Shown: positions 24,355 through 33,598, numbered from the stretch's first letter. The stretch: 64,000 bases of DNA from Andeanibacterium fulvum (GCF_037154085.1 NZ_JBANRM010000001.1:868001-932000), one strand, 5' to 3'. A program made the numbers and translations. Notes: generated from the letters alone by a model not told the origin.

Positions 24355-25377
24355 CTAAGTCACCGCCAGCCGGGCAATTTTGGCGAACAGCGTCGGCAGG
24401 CCTGCATCCTCCAGCCGGGCGAGTGGCCACCACTCCCCTTCACCGTCCATTTCCATGCCCTTGAGCACCTTGAGCCGCAGGGTGAGGTGGAAGTGCGTGA
24501 AGGTGTGCCGCACTGCGCCTGCATCGCGCCAATGCCCGTCCACCGGAGCCTCGCCCGAGCCATCCGCCCGCGCGTGCCAGCCATCGTCCGGCAAGGCCCG
24601 CATTCCGCCCAGCATGCCCTCGCCGGGCCGCGTAACCAGCCAGACCTTGCCTGCGCGCTCGATCCAGAAGGCCGTGCCGACCCGCTCCGGCTTGGCCTTC
24701 TTCGCCGCCTTTACCGGCAGGCGTGCGGGATCGCCCTGCGCCCGTGCCTTGCAGACACTCGCCAGCGGGCAGAGCAGGCAGCGCGGATCGCGCGCGCTGC
24801 AGATCGTCGCGCCCAGATCCATCATCGCCTGCGCGAAATCGCCTGCGTCCCTGTCCGGGGTAATGAGGTCCGCTTTCTCGCGGATTGCCGTCCGGGCGCC
24901 GGGAAGCGGATCGTCGATCGCGAACAGCCTTGCGACCACGCGCTCGACATTGGCGTCCACCACCACGGCGCGCCGGCCGAAGGCAATCGCCGCCACGGCC
25001 GCCGCCGTATAGGCGCCCAGCCCAGGCAGGGCGCGCAGGCCCTCCTCCGTTTCCGGGAAAGCGCCCAGTTCCGCCACGGCGCGGGCGCATTTCACCAGAT
25101 TGCGAGCGCGCGAGTAATAGCCGAGCCCCGCCCAGGCGGCCATCACGTCTTCCTCCGGCGCGGCGGCCAGTTCCTCGACCGTGGGCCAGCGGGAGGTGAA
25201 CTTTGCGAAATAGGGAATCACTGCCGCAACGGTAGTCTGCTGCAGCATCACTTCGGACAGCCACACGCGGTAGGGTTCCGGCGGCGTCTCGCCCGGCAAG
25301 GCGCGCCACGGCAGCCTGCGCGCATGAGTGCGATACCAGCCGAGAAGCAGCTCTGAAATCGTCGCGCTGGCGTCCAT
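24355..25377 (-). CDS. mutY: A/G-specific adenine DNA glycosylase
   Basis: A 340-residue base-excision enzyme removing A opposite 8-oxoG. Helix-hairpin-helix LPGLGAYTAAAV (118-129) with catalytic D141 (VDANVERV), general acid E42 (LSEVMLQQTTVA), and the 4Fe-4S ligands C193, C200, C203, C209. A C-terminal Nudix-like domain (about 230-335, RHTFTHFHL) recognises 8-oxoG. It is divergent from dciA with only 14 bp between the start codons, so promoters must overlap coding sequence. Confidence 0.96.
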   Translation of the reverse strand: MDASATISELLLGWYRTHARRLPWRALPGETPPEPYRVWLSEVMLQQTTVAAVIPYFAKFTSRWPTVEELAAAPEEDVMAAWAGLGYYSRARNLVKCARAVAELGAFPETEEGLRALPGLGAYTAAAVAAIAFGRRAVVVDANVERVVARLFAIDDPLPGARTAIREKADLITPDRDAGDFAQAMMDLGATICSARDPRCLLCPLASVCKARAQGDPARLPVKAAKKAKPERVGTAFWIERAGKVWLVTRPGEGMLGGMRALPDDGWHARADGSGEAPVDGHWRDAGAVRHTFTHFHLTLRLKVLKGMEMDGEGEWWPLARLEDAGLPTLFAKIARLAVT

Positions 25378-25391
25378 CGGGGCGCTATGGC

Positions 25392-25967
25392 ATGGCGAAG
25401 CCGATCATGGAACGGGACGATGGAAAAGCCGGGCGAAAGCCCCCGAAGGCGAAGGTCGCGAAGCGCTACGAGCGCCCGCGCGGCGGCCCGGCGCGCGCCA
25501 TTTCCGACCTCATGCCCGATATCGGCCGCACGGCCTTTCGCCGCTTCGGCTTCATCCAGTCCAGCGTCGTCACTCGCTGGCCGGAGATCGTCGGGCCCAA
25601 GCACGCCGAAGTCTGCGTGCCCGAATCGATCCGCTTTCCGCCCGGCGAGAAGAGCGACGGCATCCTGCAGCTCACTGTCGCTCCGGCCCATGCGCCGCTG
25701 ATCCAGCACGTGATCCCCGAGATCATCGAGCGAGTGAACCGTTTCTTCGGCTACAAGGCGGTTGCGCGGGTGAAATTGCGGCAAGGCGCGGTTAAGGCGC
25801 CCTATGCTCAACGCGGCGCGGGCAAAACCGGCTCGCCGCCGCCCTCCCTGAAGCCGATCCCGATGGAACTGGGCGAAAGCCTGCGCGACATCGGCGATCC
25901 GGAACTGCGGACGGTGCTGGAGAGTTTGGCGCGCAGCCTGGGTGCGCAAGAGGAAGGGGAACAATGA
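25392..25967 (+). CDS. DciA/DUF721 replicative helicase loader-type protein
   Basis: 191 residues. The DUF721 core spans about 40-130: LMPDIGRTAFRRFGFIQSSVVTRWPEIVGPKHAEVCVPESI and LTVAPAHAPLIQHVIPEIIERVNRFFGYKAV (each cited in part by its ends). The N-terminus is basic and disordered. DciA is the ancestral DnaB operator in bacteria lacking DnaC/DnaI. It overlaps the next gene by four bases. Confidence 0.85.
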   Translation: MAKPIMERDDGKAGRKPPKAKVAKRYERPRGGPARAISDLMPDIGRTAFRRFGFIQSSVVTRWPEIVGPKHAEVCVPESIRFPPGEKSDGILQLTVAPAHAPLIQHVIPEIIERVNRFFGYKAVARVKLRQGAVKAPYAQRGAGKTGSPPPSLKPIPMELGESLRDIGDPELRTVLESLARSLGAQEEGEQ

Positions 25968-26635
25968 AGGGTCTGATCCGTGCCGCTGCAGTAGTCGGCA
26001 TCGCGCTGATGAGCGTGGGCGCCACGCCCAACTGGCTTGTGACAGTCAGCAAGACCGATGGCGGCCACCTGCTGGGCAATCCCAATGCCAAGGTGAAGCT
26101 GACCACGTTCGAAAGTTACACATGCCCGCATTGCGCTAATTTCGAAAAGGAAGCCGCCGCAGAACTGCGCATTTCCTATATCCAGTCGGGCAAGGTCTCG
26201 CTCGAAGTGCGCCACGCGCTGCGCGATCCGGTGGACCTTACTGCCGCCATGCTGACCGAATGCGTGGCCCCGGGTAAGTTCTTCGCCACGCATCAGGCCA
26301 TTTTCCGCAATTTCGACCAGATCGCCCGAACCCTGACTTCGTCCTCCAAGGCGCAGCAGGATCGCTGGTATGCGCAGGACAAGGCCGCCGCGCGGCGCGC
26401 CATCGCGTCCGATTTCGGCTTCTATCCGCTGGTTGCCACACAGGGCCTGACCCGCGCACAGGCCGATCAATGCCTCAACAACAACGCGCTGGCCCAACGC
26501 CTTGCCGAACAAGACAAGGCGGATGAGACCAAATTCAAGATCACCGGCACGCCCACCTTTATCCTCAACGGGGTGAAGCTGATCGCAACTTATGACTGGT
26601 CGCTGCTCAAGCCGCAGATCGACGCGCGGCTCTGA
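25964..26635 (+). CDS. periplasmic DsbA-like thioredoxin (signal-peptide form)
   Basis: 223 residues: a signal peptide (to about ATPNW), then a DsbA-type fold with redox site CPHC (ESYTCPHCANF, near 52) and cis-Pro loop ITGTPTFILNG near 200. It probably introduces or shuffles disulfides in exported proteins. ATGA overlap with dciA; the next gene is a paralogue. Confidence 0.88.
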   Translation: MKGLIRAAAVVGIALMSVGATPNWLVTVSKTDGGHLLGNPNAKVKLTTFESYTCPHCANFEKEAAAELRISYIQSGKVSLEVRHALRDPVDLTAAMLTECVAPGKFFATHQAIFRNFDQIARTLTSSSKAQQDRWYAQDKAAARRAIASDFGFYPLVATQGLTRAQADQCLNNNALAQRLAEQDKADETKFKITGTPTFILNGVKLIATYDWSLLKPQIDARL

Positions 26636-26734
26636 CATCAAATCGGGGGGCTAAGCTGTGCAAAACCAGCGCCGCGCTGCCCTCTTCGCTTCTATGCTCA
26701 CGCACGATGGGCTAGCCTCAAGGGATTGATCACG

Positions 26735-27499
26735 ATGGATGCCATGAAGAACTTCCGCCGAATTGCCGCCCTTTCCGTCGCCCTTCCGCTCACACTGGTC
26801 CTCGCGGCCTGTGGCAGCAGCGACGATGCGGAAGGCGAATTGCCGAAAGCCGCCGAGCCGATCGCCCACATCGCCCCGCCCGCTGGGCAGCAATGGGCCG
26901 ATGTCGCGGCGGAAACGCCGGAGGGCGGGTTCCGCATCGGCAATCCCGACGCTCCGCTCAAGCTGGTGGAATATGCCAGCCACACCTGCTCGCACTGCGC
27001 TGAATTCTCGGTGGACGGCGCGGAAAAGCTGCGTGACGATTACGTCGCCAGCGGCGTGCTGAGTTATGAAATCCGCAACCTCATCCGCGAACCGCTGGAC
27101 CTTACCATCGCCACGCTCGCGCGCTGCAGCGGCGCGGCTGCGTTCCATCCGCTGGCGGAGCAGGCCTGGGCCAATCTGAGCCCGATCTTCGACACTGCGA
27201 ACAAGAACCAGTCCGTCTACGCCGCTGCAATGCAGAAGACGGGCGGCGAACGCTTCCAAGGCATTGCCGAGGCCGCCGGCCTGTACGACTTCTTCGCCCA
27301 GCGCGGCATCAGCCGCGATCAGGCGATGCAGTGCCTGTCCGACGTGAACAAGATCACCGAAATCGTGAACCGTTCGGACAAGGACGCGAAGGACCTCGAT
27401 ATTACGGGCACGCCCACCTTCTTCCTCAACGGCAAGCGGATCCAGTTCACCACCTGGGAAGCGGTGGAACCGGTCCTCCAGAATGCCGGCGCGCGCTGA
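26735..27499 (+). CDS. DsbA-like thioredoxin lipoprotein
   Basis: 254 residues. Lipobox LVLAAC with lipidated C26, then a thioredoxin/DsbA domain with CSHC (ASHTCSHCAEF, near 85) and ITGTPTFFLNGKRI near 230. The lipid anchor distinguishes it from the soluble paralogue immediately upstream. ATG 26735 is chosen with AAGGGA nine bases before it; an in-frame TTG and a later ATG (26744) are alternatives. The 22-bp gap to smc suggests co-transcription. Confidence 0.88.
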   Translation: MDAMKNFRRIAALSVALPLTLVLAACGSSDDAEGELPKAAEPIAHIAPPAGQQWADVAAETPEGGFRIGNPDAPLKLVEYASHTCSHCAEFSVDGAEKLRDDYVASGVLSYEIRNLIREPLDLTIATLARCSGAAAFHPLAEQAWANLSPIFDTANKNQSVYAAAMQKTGGERFQGIAEAAGLYDFFAQRGISRDQAMQCLSDVNKITEIVNRSDKDAKDLDITGTPTFFLNGKRIQFTTWEAVEPVLQNAGAR

Positions 27500-27521
27500 C
27501 GGGCCCGCATAAAGGACGGCG

Positions 27522-30500
27522 ATGCGGATCAGGAAGCTCAAACTCAGCGGTTTCAAGAGCTTCGTAGAACCGGCAGAGTTGCGCATCGAACCGGGGCTGA
27601 CGGGCGTCGTCGGCCCCAATGGTTGCGGCAAATCCAACCTGCTCGAAGCGATCCGCTGGGTGATGGGCGAAAACTCGCCCAAATCCATGCGCTCGGGCGG
27701 GATGGAAGACGTGATCTTTGCCGGCACCGCCCAGCGTCCGCCCCGCGCCTTTGCCGAAGTCGTGCTGCATGCCGAAAGCGGCGATGGCGAGGAACTGGAA
27801 GTCACCCGCCGGATCGAACGAGGCGCAGGCAGCGCCTATCGCGTCAACGGGCGGGACGTGCGCGCCAAGGACGTGGCGCTGGTCTTCGCCGATGCCGCCA
27901 CGGGAGCGCATAGCCCGGCACTGGTGAGCCAGGGCAAGATCGCCGCCGTCATTGCCGCCAAACCGGCCGAACGCCGCATGATGCTGGAAGAGGCGGCCGG
28001 TATCGCGGGCCTCCACGTCCGCCGCCGGGATGCGGAGAGCAAGCTGCGCCAGACCGAGGCGAACCTCGCCCGGCTGGAAGATTTGATGGCGGGGCTGGAC
28101 ACGCAGATCGCCTCCCTGCGCAGGCAGGCAAAGCAGGCTGAACGCTACAAGGCGCTGTCCGAAAAGATTCAACTGGCTGAGGCCCGCCTGCTCTTCGCCC
28201 GCTGGCGCGATGCCGCTGCGGCAGCCGACGAGGCCCGCAAGGCCGCCCGCGCGGCTGACGAGCGCGTCAGCGTGGCTCAGAAGGATACGGCTGAGGCCCA
28301 GAAGACACAGGCCGAACTCGCCCAGAAGCTTGCCGATGCGCGCGAGGAACTGGCGGACCGGCGCGACGATTCCACGGCCCATGGTCACCGCATGGCCGCG
28401 CTCACTACCCAGTTGGAAGCCGCCGAGCAGCGTCTGGCCGACCTCCAGCGCCAGCAGCGCAGGCTCGAGGAGGATCGCGGCGAGGCTGACCGGCTGACGC
28501 GCGACGCGGCCGAGGCGCTGGCCCGGCTGCAAGCGGAACTGGCCCAGTCCGAAAAGGATTTGCAGGACGATGAGGCGCGCCGCCCCTCCTTCCTGATCGC
28601 GGCCGAAAGGGCGGAAGCCGCAGCCCGCGCCGCCGAACTGGACCTTGCCCGCGCCACTGCGGATCACGCCGGAGTCGAGGCCGAATGGCGTGTCGCCGAA
28701 GCGGAAGTCGCTCAAGCCGGGGCGCGGCTTGCGCGTCTGGAAGCCGAGGCGCGGCGGCAGGACGATATGCGCGCGGCATTGTCCAGCGCAGGCGATCCGG
28801 AAGAGGCAGTCACTTGCGCAAGGCAGGCCGCAGAGGATGCAGCTAAGCGCCTTGCCGATTTGCGCGACGGGCTGACCTCCCGGCAGGAACGCAAGAACGA
28901 GCTTTCCGCCGCACGCGACGAGGCTGCCAGCGCCTTGGCCGCGACTAAGGCGGAACTGGCGGGGACTGAACGTGAATTCAATGCCTTGCAGCGCGATCGT
29001 GAGGCGCGGGCGAAGCAGGCATCCAACAAGCATGGCCTGCCCGCTGCGCTGGACAAGGTACGCGCCGCCCCCAGCTTCGAACGCGCGCTCGCCGCCGTGC
29101 TCGGCCGTGACGCCAAGGCGCCTTTGGGCAAGCCCGATGCCGGAACCGAAGGCCGCTTCTGGGCAGGCAGCGACGCACCCGCGCCAGTGCCGGATAATCT
29201 GGCCGCCCATGTGCCCGAATGCCCGCCCCAACTCGCCGCGCGGCTTGCCCTCGTCCATGTGGCGGATAGCGACGATGGTCGTGCGCTGAAGCCGGGCGAA
29301 TGGCTGGTGACGAAGGACGGCTTCCTGCGGCGCTGGGACGGTTTCCTCGCGCGCGGGGAAGGTGCGGCGGAAGCGGCTCGGCTGGAGGCGGAGAACCGCT
29401 TTGTCGAACTGGAAGGACAATTGCCGCCCAAGCGAGCCGCCGCAGCCGAGGCTGAAGAGCGGCAGGCGACCACGCAAAGCGAACTGAGCGCCTTGCAGCA
29501 GGCATTGATCGCGGCCGAACGCGAGATTGCACAGGCGTCCGAGGCGGAACGTGCAGCGCTGCGCTCGCTAGATCAGGCGGAAGCCGCGCGGGAACGCCAC
29601 GCCGCCCGGCTTGTGGAACTGGATACGGCCAAGGCCGACCTTGCCGAACAACGCCAGACTGCCGAGGCTGAACTCGCCGCCACGCAGGCAAAACGCGCCG
29701 CCCTGCCCCATCCCGAGACCGGCCGTGCCGCCCTTGCAGCTGCGCAGGCGAAGCATGAGGCCTCCCGCACAGGCATGCAGTCCGCCGCAGCGGCCCTTGC
29801 CGCCCATGACCAGGCACTCGCTGTTGCGCGCGAACGGCGCGCAGCGCGTGCCGCCGACATCAAGGGCTGGGAAGCGCGCGCAGGCGATGCCACCCGGCGC
29901 CTCGCCGACATGGAGCGCCGCTTCGAGGAAATCGCCGAGGAACGCGCGGTGATCGAGGCCAAGCCCGCCTCGCTGATGGCGGAGATCGAGCGCGGCGATG
30001 AAGTGCGCGCCCGGCTGGCGGAAGAACTTGATGCAGCTGAAACCGCACTCGCCGCCGTGACGCAGGCAGCGCAGGCCGCCGACAGCCTGCTCGCCCGGCT
30101 CAACGAGGCTCTGTCCACTGCGCGCGAGGAACGCGCCGGTGCCGCTGCACGTGCGGAAAACGAGGAATCCCGGCGCGAGGAAATGTCGCGCCTTTCGGGC
30201 GAACGCTTCCAGTGCTCGCCCCCGCTGCTGTGCGGCCGCTTCCAGTTCGAGGCGAGCGAAGTGGCCGGATCGGCGGAAGAAACCGCCACGATGGACCGGC
30301 TGACGGGCGAACGCGAACGCATCGGCCCGGTCAATCTCGTCGCGGCCGAGGAACTGGAGAAGATCGAAGCCGAACACGGCGCCAGCGCCGCCGAACAGGC
30401 TGAACTGGCCGAAGCGGTCAATCGCCTGCGTGGTTCCATCGGCAATCTCAACCGCGAGGGGCGCGAACGCCTGCGCGCGGCGTTCGAGGAAGTGGACCAG

Positions 30501-30947
30501 CATTTCCAGCGCCTGTTCACGCGCCTGTTCGAAGGCGGCAATGCCCATCTGGCGCTGGTCGATTCCGACGATCCGCTCGAAGCCGGCCTTGAAATCTACG
30601 CCCAGCCGCCGGGCAAGCGGCTCCAGTCGCTCACTCTGCTATCCGGCGGCGAGCAGGCGCTCACCGCCGTGGCGCTGATCTTCGCCCTGTTCCTGACCAA
30701 TCCTGCACCGATCTGCGTGCTGGACGAAGTCGACGCACCGCTGGACGACGCAAATATCGACCGTTTCTGCGACCTGCTGGAGGCGATGACGCAGGAAACC
30801 GACACCCGTTATCTGATCGTCACTCACAACGCCGTGACCATGAGCCGCATGCACCGGCTGTTCGGCGTGACCATGGTGGAAAAAGGCGTCAGCCGCCTCG
30901 TCAGCGTGGACCTTGGCGGGGCGGAGCAATTGCTGGCAGCGGAGTGA
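27522..30947 (+). CDS. smc: chromosome segregation protein SMC
   Basis: A 1141-residue condensin ATPase. N-terminal head with Walker A GPNGCGKSN (residues 30-38), long coiled coil (about 170-480 and 620-960, very Ala/Glu/Arg-rich), hinge around 490-610, and C-terminal head with the ABC signature LLSGGEQALTAVAL and Walker B ICVLDEVDAPLDDAN (near 1065). Full length. The dciA-dsbA-dsbA-smc order suggests read-through transcription. Confidence 0.96.
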   Translation: MRIRKLKLSGFKSFVEPAELRIEPGLTGVVGPNGCGKSNLLEAIRWVMGENSPKSMRSGGMEDVIFAGTAQRPPRAFAEVVLHAESGDGEELEVTRRIERGAGSAYRVNGRDVRAKDVALVFADAATGAHSPALVSQGKIAAVIAAKPAERRMMLEEAAGIAGLHVRRRDAESKLRQTEANLARLEDLMAGLDTQIASLRRQAKQAERYKALSEKIQLAEARLLFARWRDAAAAADEARKAARAADERVSVAQKDTAEAQKTQAELAQKLADAREELADRRDDSTAHGHRMAALTTQLEAAEQRLADLQRQQRRLEEDRGEADRLTRDAAEALARLQAELAQSEKDLQDDEARRPSFLIAAERAEAAARAAELDLARATADHAGVEAEWRVAEAEVAQAGARLARLEAEARRQDDMRAALSSAGDPEEAVTCARQAAEDAAKRLADLRDGLTSRQERKNELSAARDEAASALAATKAELAGTEREFNALQRDREARAKQASNKHGLPAALDKVRAAPSFERALAAVLGRDAKAPLGKPDAGTEGRFWAGSDAPAPVPDNLAAHVPECPPQLAARLALVHVADSDDGRALKPGEWLVTKDGFLRRWDGFLARGEGAAEAARLEAENRFVELEGQLPPKRAAAAEAEERQATTQSELSALQQALIAAEREIAQASEAERAALRSLDQAEAARERHAARLVELDTAKADLAEQRQTAEAELAATQAKRAALPHPETGRAALAAAQAKHEASRTGMQSAAAALAAHDQALAVARERRAARAADIKGWEARAGDATRRLADMERRFEEIAEERAVIEAKPASLMAEIERGDEVRARLAEELDAAETALAAVTQAAQAADSLLARLNEALSTAREERAGAAARAENEESRREEMSRLSGERFQCSPPLLCGRFQFEASEVAGSAEETATMDRLTGERERIGPVNLVAAEELEKIEAEHGASAAEQAELAEAVNRLRGSIGNLNREGRERLRAAFEEVDQHFQRLFTRLFEGGNAHLALVDSDDPLEAGLEIYAQPPGKRLQSLTLLSGGEQALTAVALIFALFLTNPAPICVLDEVDAPLDDANIDRFCDLLEAMTQETDTRYLIVTHNAVTMSRMHRLFGVTMVEKGVSRLVSVDLGGAEQLLAAE

Positions 30948-30961
30948 CCGGCAGCGGGAGC

Positions 30962-31297
30962 TCAGATCCGCCGGGCTGAGAGCTGATCGCACCAGTGATC
31001 GTGGCGTTCACCCATCACGCGATCGAACGCGAAAGCCAGTTCTTCCGCGTCCAGTTCTTCGACCCGCTCGAAGGTGAATGCCTCGGCCCCATTTTCCCGC
31101 CATGCCTGCTGCAAGGTGCGATGCGGACATGAGCCGAGACGCAGGCTGAACCACAGCCGATTGTGGATCGTCGAAAGATCGGGGCCCCGCCCCACCCAGC
31201 ACTCGCCGGTTGCGGTACACCGCACGGCATAAATGCCGGGTATGACGTCTCGTTCCTTGTAAGCCGCTATGGCCGCGCGGCGTTTTTCCTGTTCCAT
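30962..31297 (-). CDS. GIY-YIG nuclease family protein (second type)
   Basis: A 111-residue protein. PGIYAVRCTATGECWVGRGP gives GIY and the YIG-equivalent (WVG), followed by LSTIHNRLWFSLRLGSCPHRTLQQAW with the catalytic-region Arg and His, and FERVEELDAEEL with a Glu. It is a different subfamily from the one at 12.7 kb (longer spacing, C-terminal HDHWCDQL). ATG 31297 has AAGGG upstream. It is convergent with smc (14-bp gap). The upstream gap holds an inverted repeat that might regulate it. Confidence 0.8.
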   Translation of the reverse strand: MEQEKRRAAIAAYKERDVIPGIYAVRCTATGECWVGRGPDLSTIHNRLWFSLRLGSCPHRTLQQAWRENGAEAFTFERVEELDAEELAFAFDRVMGERHDHWCDQLSARRI

Positions 31298-31317
31298 CAC
31301 CGGCCCTTCGCTCAGAT

Positions 31318-31372
31318 ATTTTTACCCGGATACATTATTTGCCGCAAAAGGCAATTACGCCCGGATAAAAAT
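31318..31372. promoter_or_regulatory. inverted repeat ATTTTTACCCGG / CCGGATAAAAAT
   Basis: Arms at 31318-31329 and 31361-31372 match at 11 of 12 positions and enclose 31 bases that include TGCCGCAAAAGGCA. It lies 20-75 bp upstream of the minus-strand GIY-YIG start and 30 bp beyond the soxR stop, so it could be an operator or a structured 3' end. Confidence 0.4.
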
Positions 31373-31401
31373 GTAAGCTGCGCGCCGGAACAGAGTCGTC
31401 C

Positions 31402-31842
31402 CTATCCCAACACCAGTTGCGGCCCCGGGCCGCGTGCCGCCATCCGGTCATCCTTGTTGTAGAGCTGGCATTTGTGAAGACTGAGGCAGCCGCAGCCGAT
31501 GCATTGATCGAGCTGGTTGCGCGTGCGGGTAAGCAGCTTGATCTTCTCGTCGATAGCCACGCGCATGGACCTGCTGATGCGCTGCCAATCGTTGATCGTG
31601 GGAGTGCGGCCCTGCGGCAATTGCGCCAGTTCCGCCTCGATCTCCGCCAGCCCCAGCCCCAGCTTCTGGGCAATGAGGATGAAGGCCACCCGGCGAATGT
31701 CGGAGCGCAGGAAGCGCCGCTGGTTCCCCCCCGTCCGCAGCGAGGTCAGCAACCCCTTGGATTCATAGAAACGGATAGCCGAAACCGCCACGCCGGTGCG
31801 GCGGGCGAGTGTTCCGATCGGTATCAACTGATCATTGCCCAT
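31402..31842 (-). CDS. soxR: redox-sensitive transcriptional activator SoxR
   Basis: A 146-residue MerR-family regulator. HTH at the N-terminus (IPIGTLARRTGVAVSAIRFYESKGLL), dimerisation helix, and the [2Fe-2S] ligands C114, C117, C119, C125 in CIGCGCLSLHKC (CX2CXCX5C), which defines SoxR. Oxidation by redox-cycling compounds activates target promoters. ATG 31842 gives the standard N-terminus. It is divergent from a glyoxalase-fold gene with a SoxR box between them. Outside enterics SoxR acts directly on efflux and redox genes; no soxS is seen. Confidence 0.95.
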   Translation of the reverse strand: MGNDQLIPIGTLARRTGVAVSAIRFYESKGLLTSLRTGGNQRRFLRSDIRRVAFILIAQKLGLGLAEIEAELAQLPQGRTPTINDWQRISRSMRVAIDEKIKLLTRTRNQLDQCIGCGCLSLHKCQLYNKDDRMAARGPGPQLVLG

Positions 31843-31885
31843 TTCAGAAATCCCCCGGACCCGAATGTGCGAACCCATAGCTTGA

Positions 31886-31903
31886 CCTCAACTTAGCTTG
31901 AGG
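31886..31903. promoter_or_regulatory. SoxR box between soxR and the VOC gene
   Basis: CCTCAA (31886-31891), six-base spacer CTTAGC, TTGAGG (31898-31903): an 18-bp palindrome matching the known SoxR operator. TTGACC at 31882-31887 is a good plus-strand -35 overlapping the box, as in SoxR-activated promoters with an over-long spacer. Confidence 0.88.
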
Positions 31904-31985
31904 TTGCAGAAGGGGCAAGCGCGGCGATTCGCAGCTCGCAATGGCTAACGCGCACGTAAGACAACTGGATGAAGGAATTGCCCTT

Positions 31986-32372
31986 ATGACCCTGAAAACG
32001 CGCGCTCGCGGCCTGCTCGAACATGCGAACCTCACCGTCTCCGATCCTGAACGCTCATCCGCCCTGCTGCAGGACCTGCTCGGCTGGCATGAACGCTGGC
32101 GCGGGGAATCCGCCATGGGCGGATGGACGATCCATGTCGGTGACGAAATGACCTATCTGGCGCTCTACACGGACGAAAAGCCGCATGCGCGTTACGCCAA
32201 GGGCGCGCCGCTCAATCATGTCGGCCTGCTGGTGGATGATCTCGGTGCAGCAGAAGAAGTCGTAAAGTCTGCCGGCCTAACGCCCTTCAACCATGCGGAT
32301 TATGCGCCTGGGCGGCGGTTCTATTTCTTCGACTGGGACGGGATCGAGTTCGAAGTGGTAAGTTATCGGTAA
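31986..32372 (+). CDS. VOC (glyoxalase/dioxygenase) superfamily protein, probable SoxR target
   Basis: A 128-residue single VOC domain: LLEHANLTVSDPERSSALLQDLLGW, LNHVGLLVDDLGAAEEVV, and a C-terminal FYFFDWDGIEFEVVSYR with the terminal Glu ligand. Metal ligands are probably H (LEHANL), H (LNHVGL) and E. ATG 31986 follows GAAGGA; an earlier in-frame codon at 31941 lacks a ribosome site. Its position facing the SoxR box suggests induction by redox-active compounds. The substrate is unknown. Confidence 0.8.
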   Translation: MTLKTRARGLLEHANLTVSDPERSSALLQDLLGWHERWRGESAMGGWTIHVGDEMTYLALYTDEKPHARYAKGAPLNHVGLLVDDLGAAEEVVKSAGLTPFNHADYAPGRRFYFFDWDGIEFEVVSYR

Positions 32373-32425
32373 ACCCACTCCCCCTCAGCCACCCCGCTTA
32401 TCCTGAGCCGCCCACCACATCCGCC

Positions 32426-32520
32426 CATCCTGAGCTTGTCGAAGGACGCGCGCTGCCAGTCGCCCCTAGTGCGAGCGGTTTCCCGTGGCCTTCGACAGGC
32501 TCAGGCTGAGCGGGGGTGGG
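32426..32520. repeat. inverted repeat pair, CCTGAGCNTGTCGAAGG family
   Basis: CATCCTGAGCTTGTCGAAGG forward from 32426 and its inverted partner at about 32484-32520. Same family as the pair at 24206-24330. Lies between the VOC gene and the convergent ubiA. Confidence 0.8.
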
Positions 32521-32532
32521 TAAGGCTTTCCC

Positions 32533-33450
32533 TCACGCATTCCCCGCCACGAAACAGGCCGCCGCCACCAGCAACCCGGCAAAGCGGTTGGAACGGAAGC
32601 GATGCAGTGCGTTGGCTCCATCCTCCGGATCGAGCGTCAACACCTGCCACGCGAAATGAACCGCGGCCGGGGCCAGCGCCAGCAGCGCCAGCCAGTCCTC
32701 CCGCAGCAGCCAGATCGCAAGACCGAAGAAGAACACCGCGCTGCCGAAGAACCCGCCCACCCCGGCGCGGACATTCTTGCCGAGCGACAATGCGCTGGAG
32801 CCAATGCCCACCAGCGCATCGTCTTCCCGGTCCTGCAAGGCGTAGATCGTGTCATAGCCGATGCACCACAGGATCGCCCCGGCATAGAGTGCGGCCAGCA
32901 CGTCCAGCCGGTCGCTTCGCAAGGCGATCCAGCCGACCGGCGCGCCCCAGGTAAAGACGAGCCCCAGCCATGCCTGAGGCCAGCCAGTGATGCGCTTCAT
33001 GAAGGGATAGGCCGCGACCAGCGCAAGGCTGCCCAGCGCCACCAGCTGCGCGACAGGGCGCAATTGCAGCAGCACCACAAGGCCGACAGCGCAGAGCGCC
33101 AGCAGCCACGCCCAGGCAGCCGTGCGGCTTACGCGCCCGCTCGCCACGGGGCGCTGGGCAGTACGCGCCACCTGCCGGTCGATATCGGCATCGACAATAT
33201 CGTTATAGACGCAGCCCGCACCGCGCATGGCGACAGACCCCAGCAGCATCCACAGCACGAGTTGCCATTGCACCCCTGCCCCCGTCAGCCACACGCCCCA
33301 AGCGCAGGGCCAGAAGAGCAGCCACCAGCCAATCGGCCGGTCGAACCGGGCCAGCGAGGCATAGTCACGCAGCGGCAGCGGCAGACGGGCGACGAGGCCC
33401 TTGTGCTCGCTATCGGGAACGATCTCGCTGGCCGGTGCGGGTTGGGTCAT
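32533..33450 (-). CDS. ubiA: 4-hydroxybenzoate polyprenyltransferase
   Basis: A 305-residue integral-membrane prenyltransferase of ubiquinone synthesis. The two Mg-diphosphate motifs are NDIVDADIDRQ (N83, D87, D91) and DTIYALQDREDD near 210, with seven to nine hydrophobic helices between and after. ATG 33450 is chosen; the open frame extends upstream without protein features. Near rsmE and gshA, a grouping seen in alphaproteobacteria. Confidence 0.94.
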   Translation of the reverse strand: MTQPAPASEIVPDSEHKGLVARLPLPLRDYASLARFDRPIGWWLLFWPCAWGVWLTGAGVQWQLVLWMLLGSVAMRGAGCVYNDIVDADIDRQVARTAQRPVASGRVSRTAAWAWLLALCAVGLVVLLQLRPVAQLVALGSLALVAAYPFMKRITGWPQAWLGLVFTWGAPVGWIALRSDRLDVLAALYAGAILWCIGYDTIYALQDREDDALVGIGSSALSLGKNVRAGVGGFFGSAVFFFGLAIWLLREDWLALLALAPAAVHFAWQVLTLDPEDGANALHRFRSNRFAGLLVAAACFVAGNA

Positions 33451-33598
33451 GCCCGCCGCCCTAGCCCATTCGCGCCATGCACGAAAGGAGGGCGTCCCCT
33501 GTCTGTTAGGCGCAACCTCTTGTGCGCGACATGGGTTGCGCAAGGCAACGCATCGCGCAACAAAGGCGCTCCGTTCAGCCCCTCCCAAGGACTCCCCG

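Noticed and set aside
32436..32954. A plus-strand frame opposite ubiA
   Set aside because: Starts inside a repeat and runs antisense to ubiA with Pro/Arg-rich nonsense sequence.
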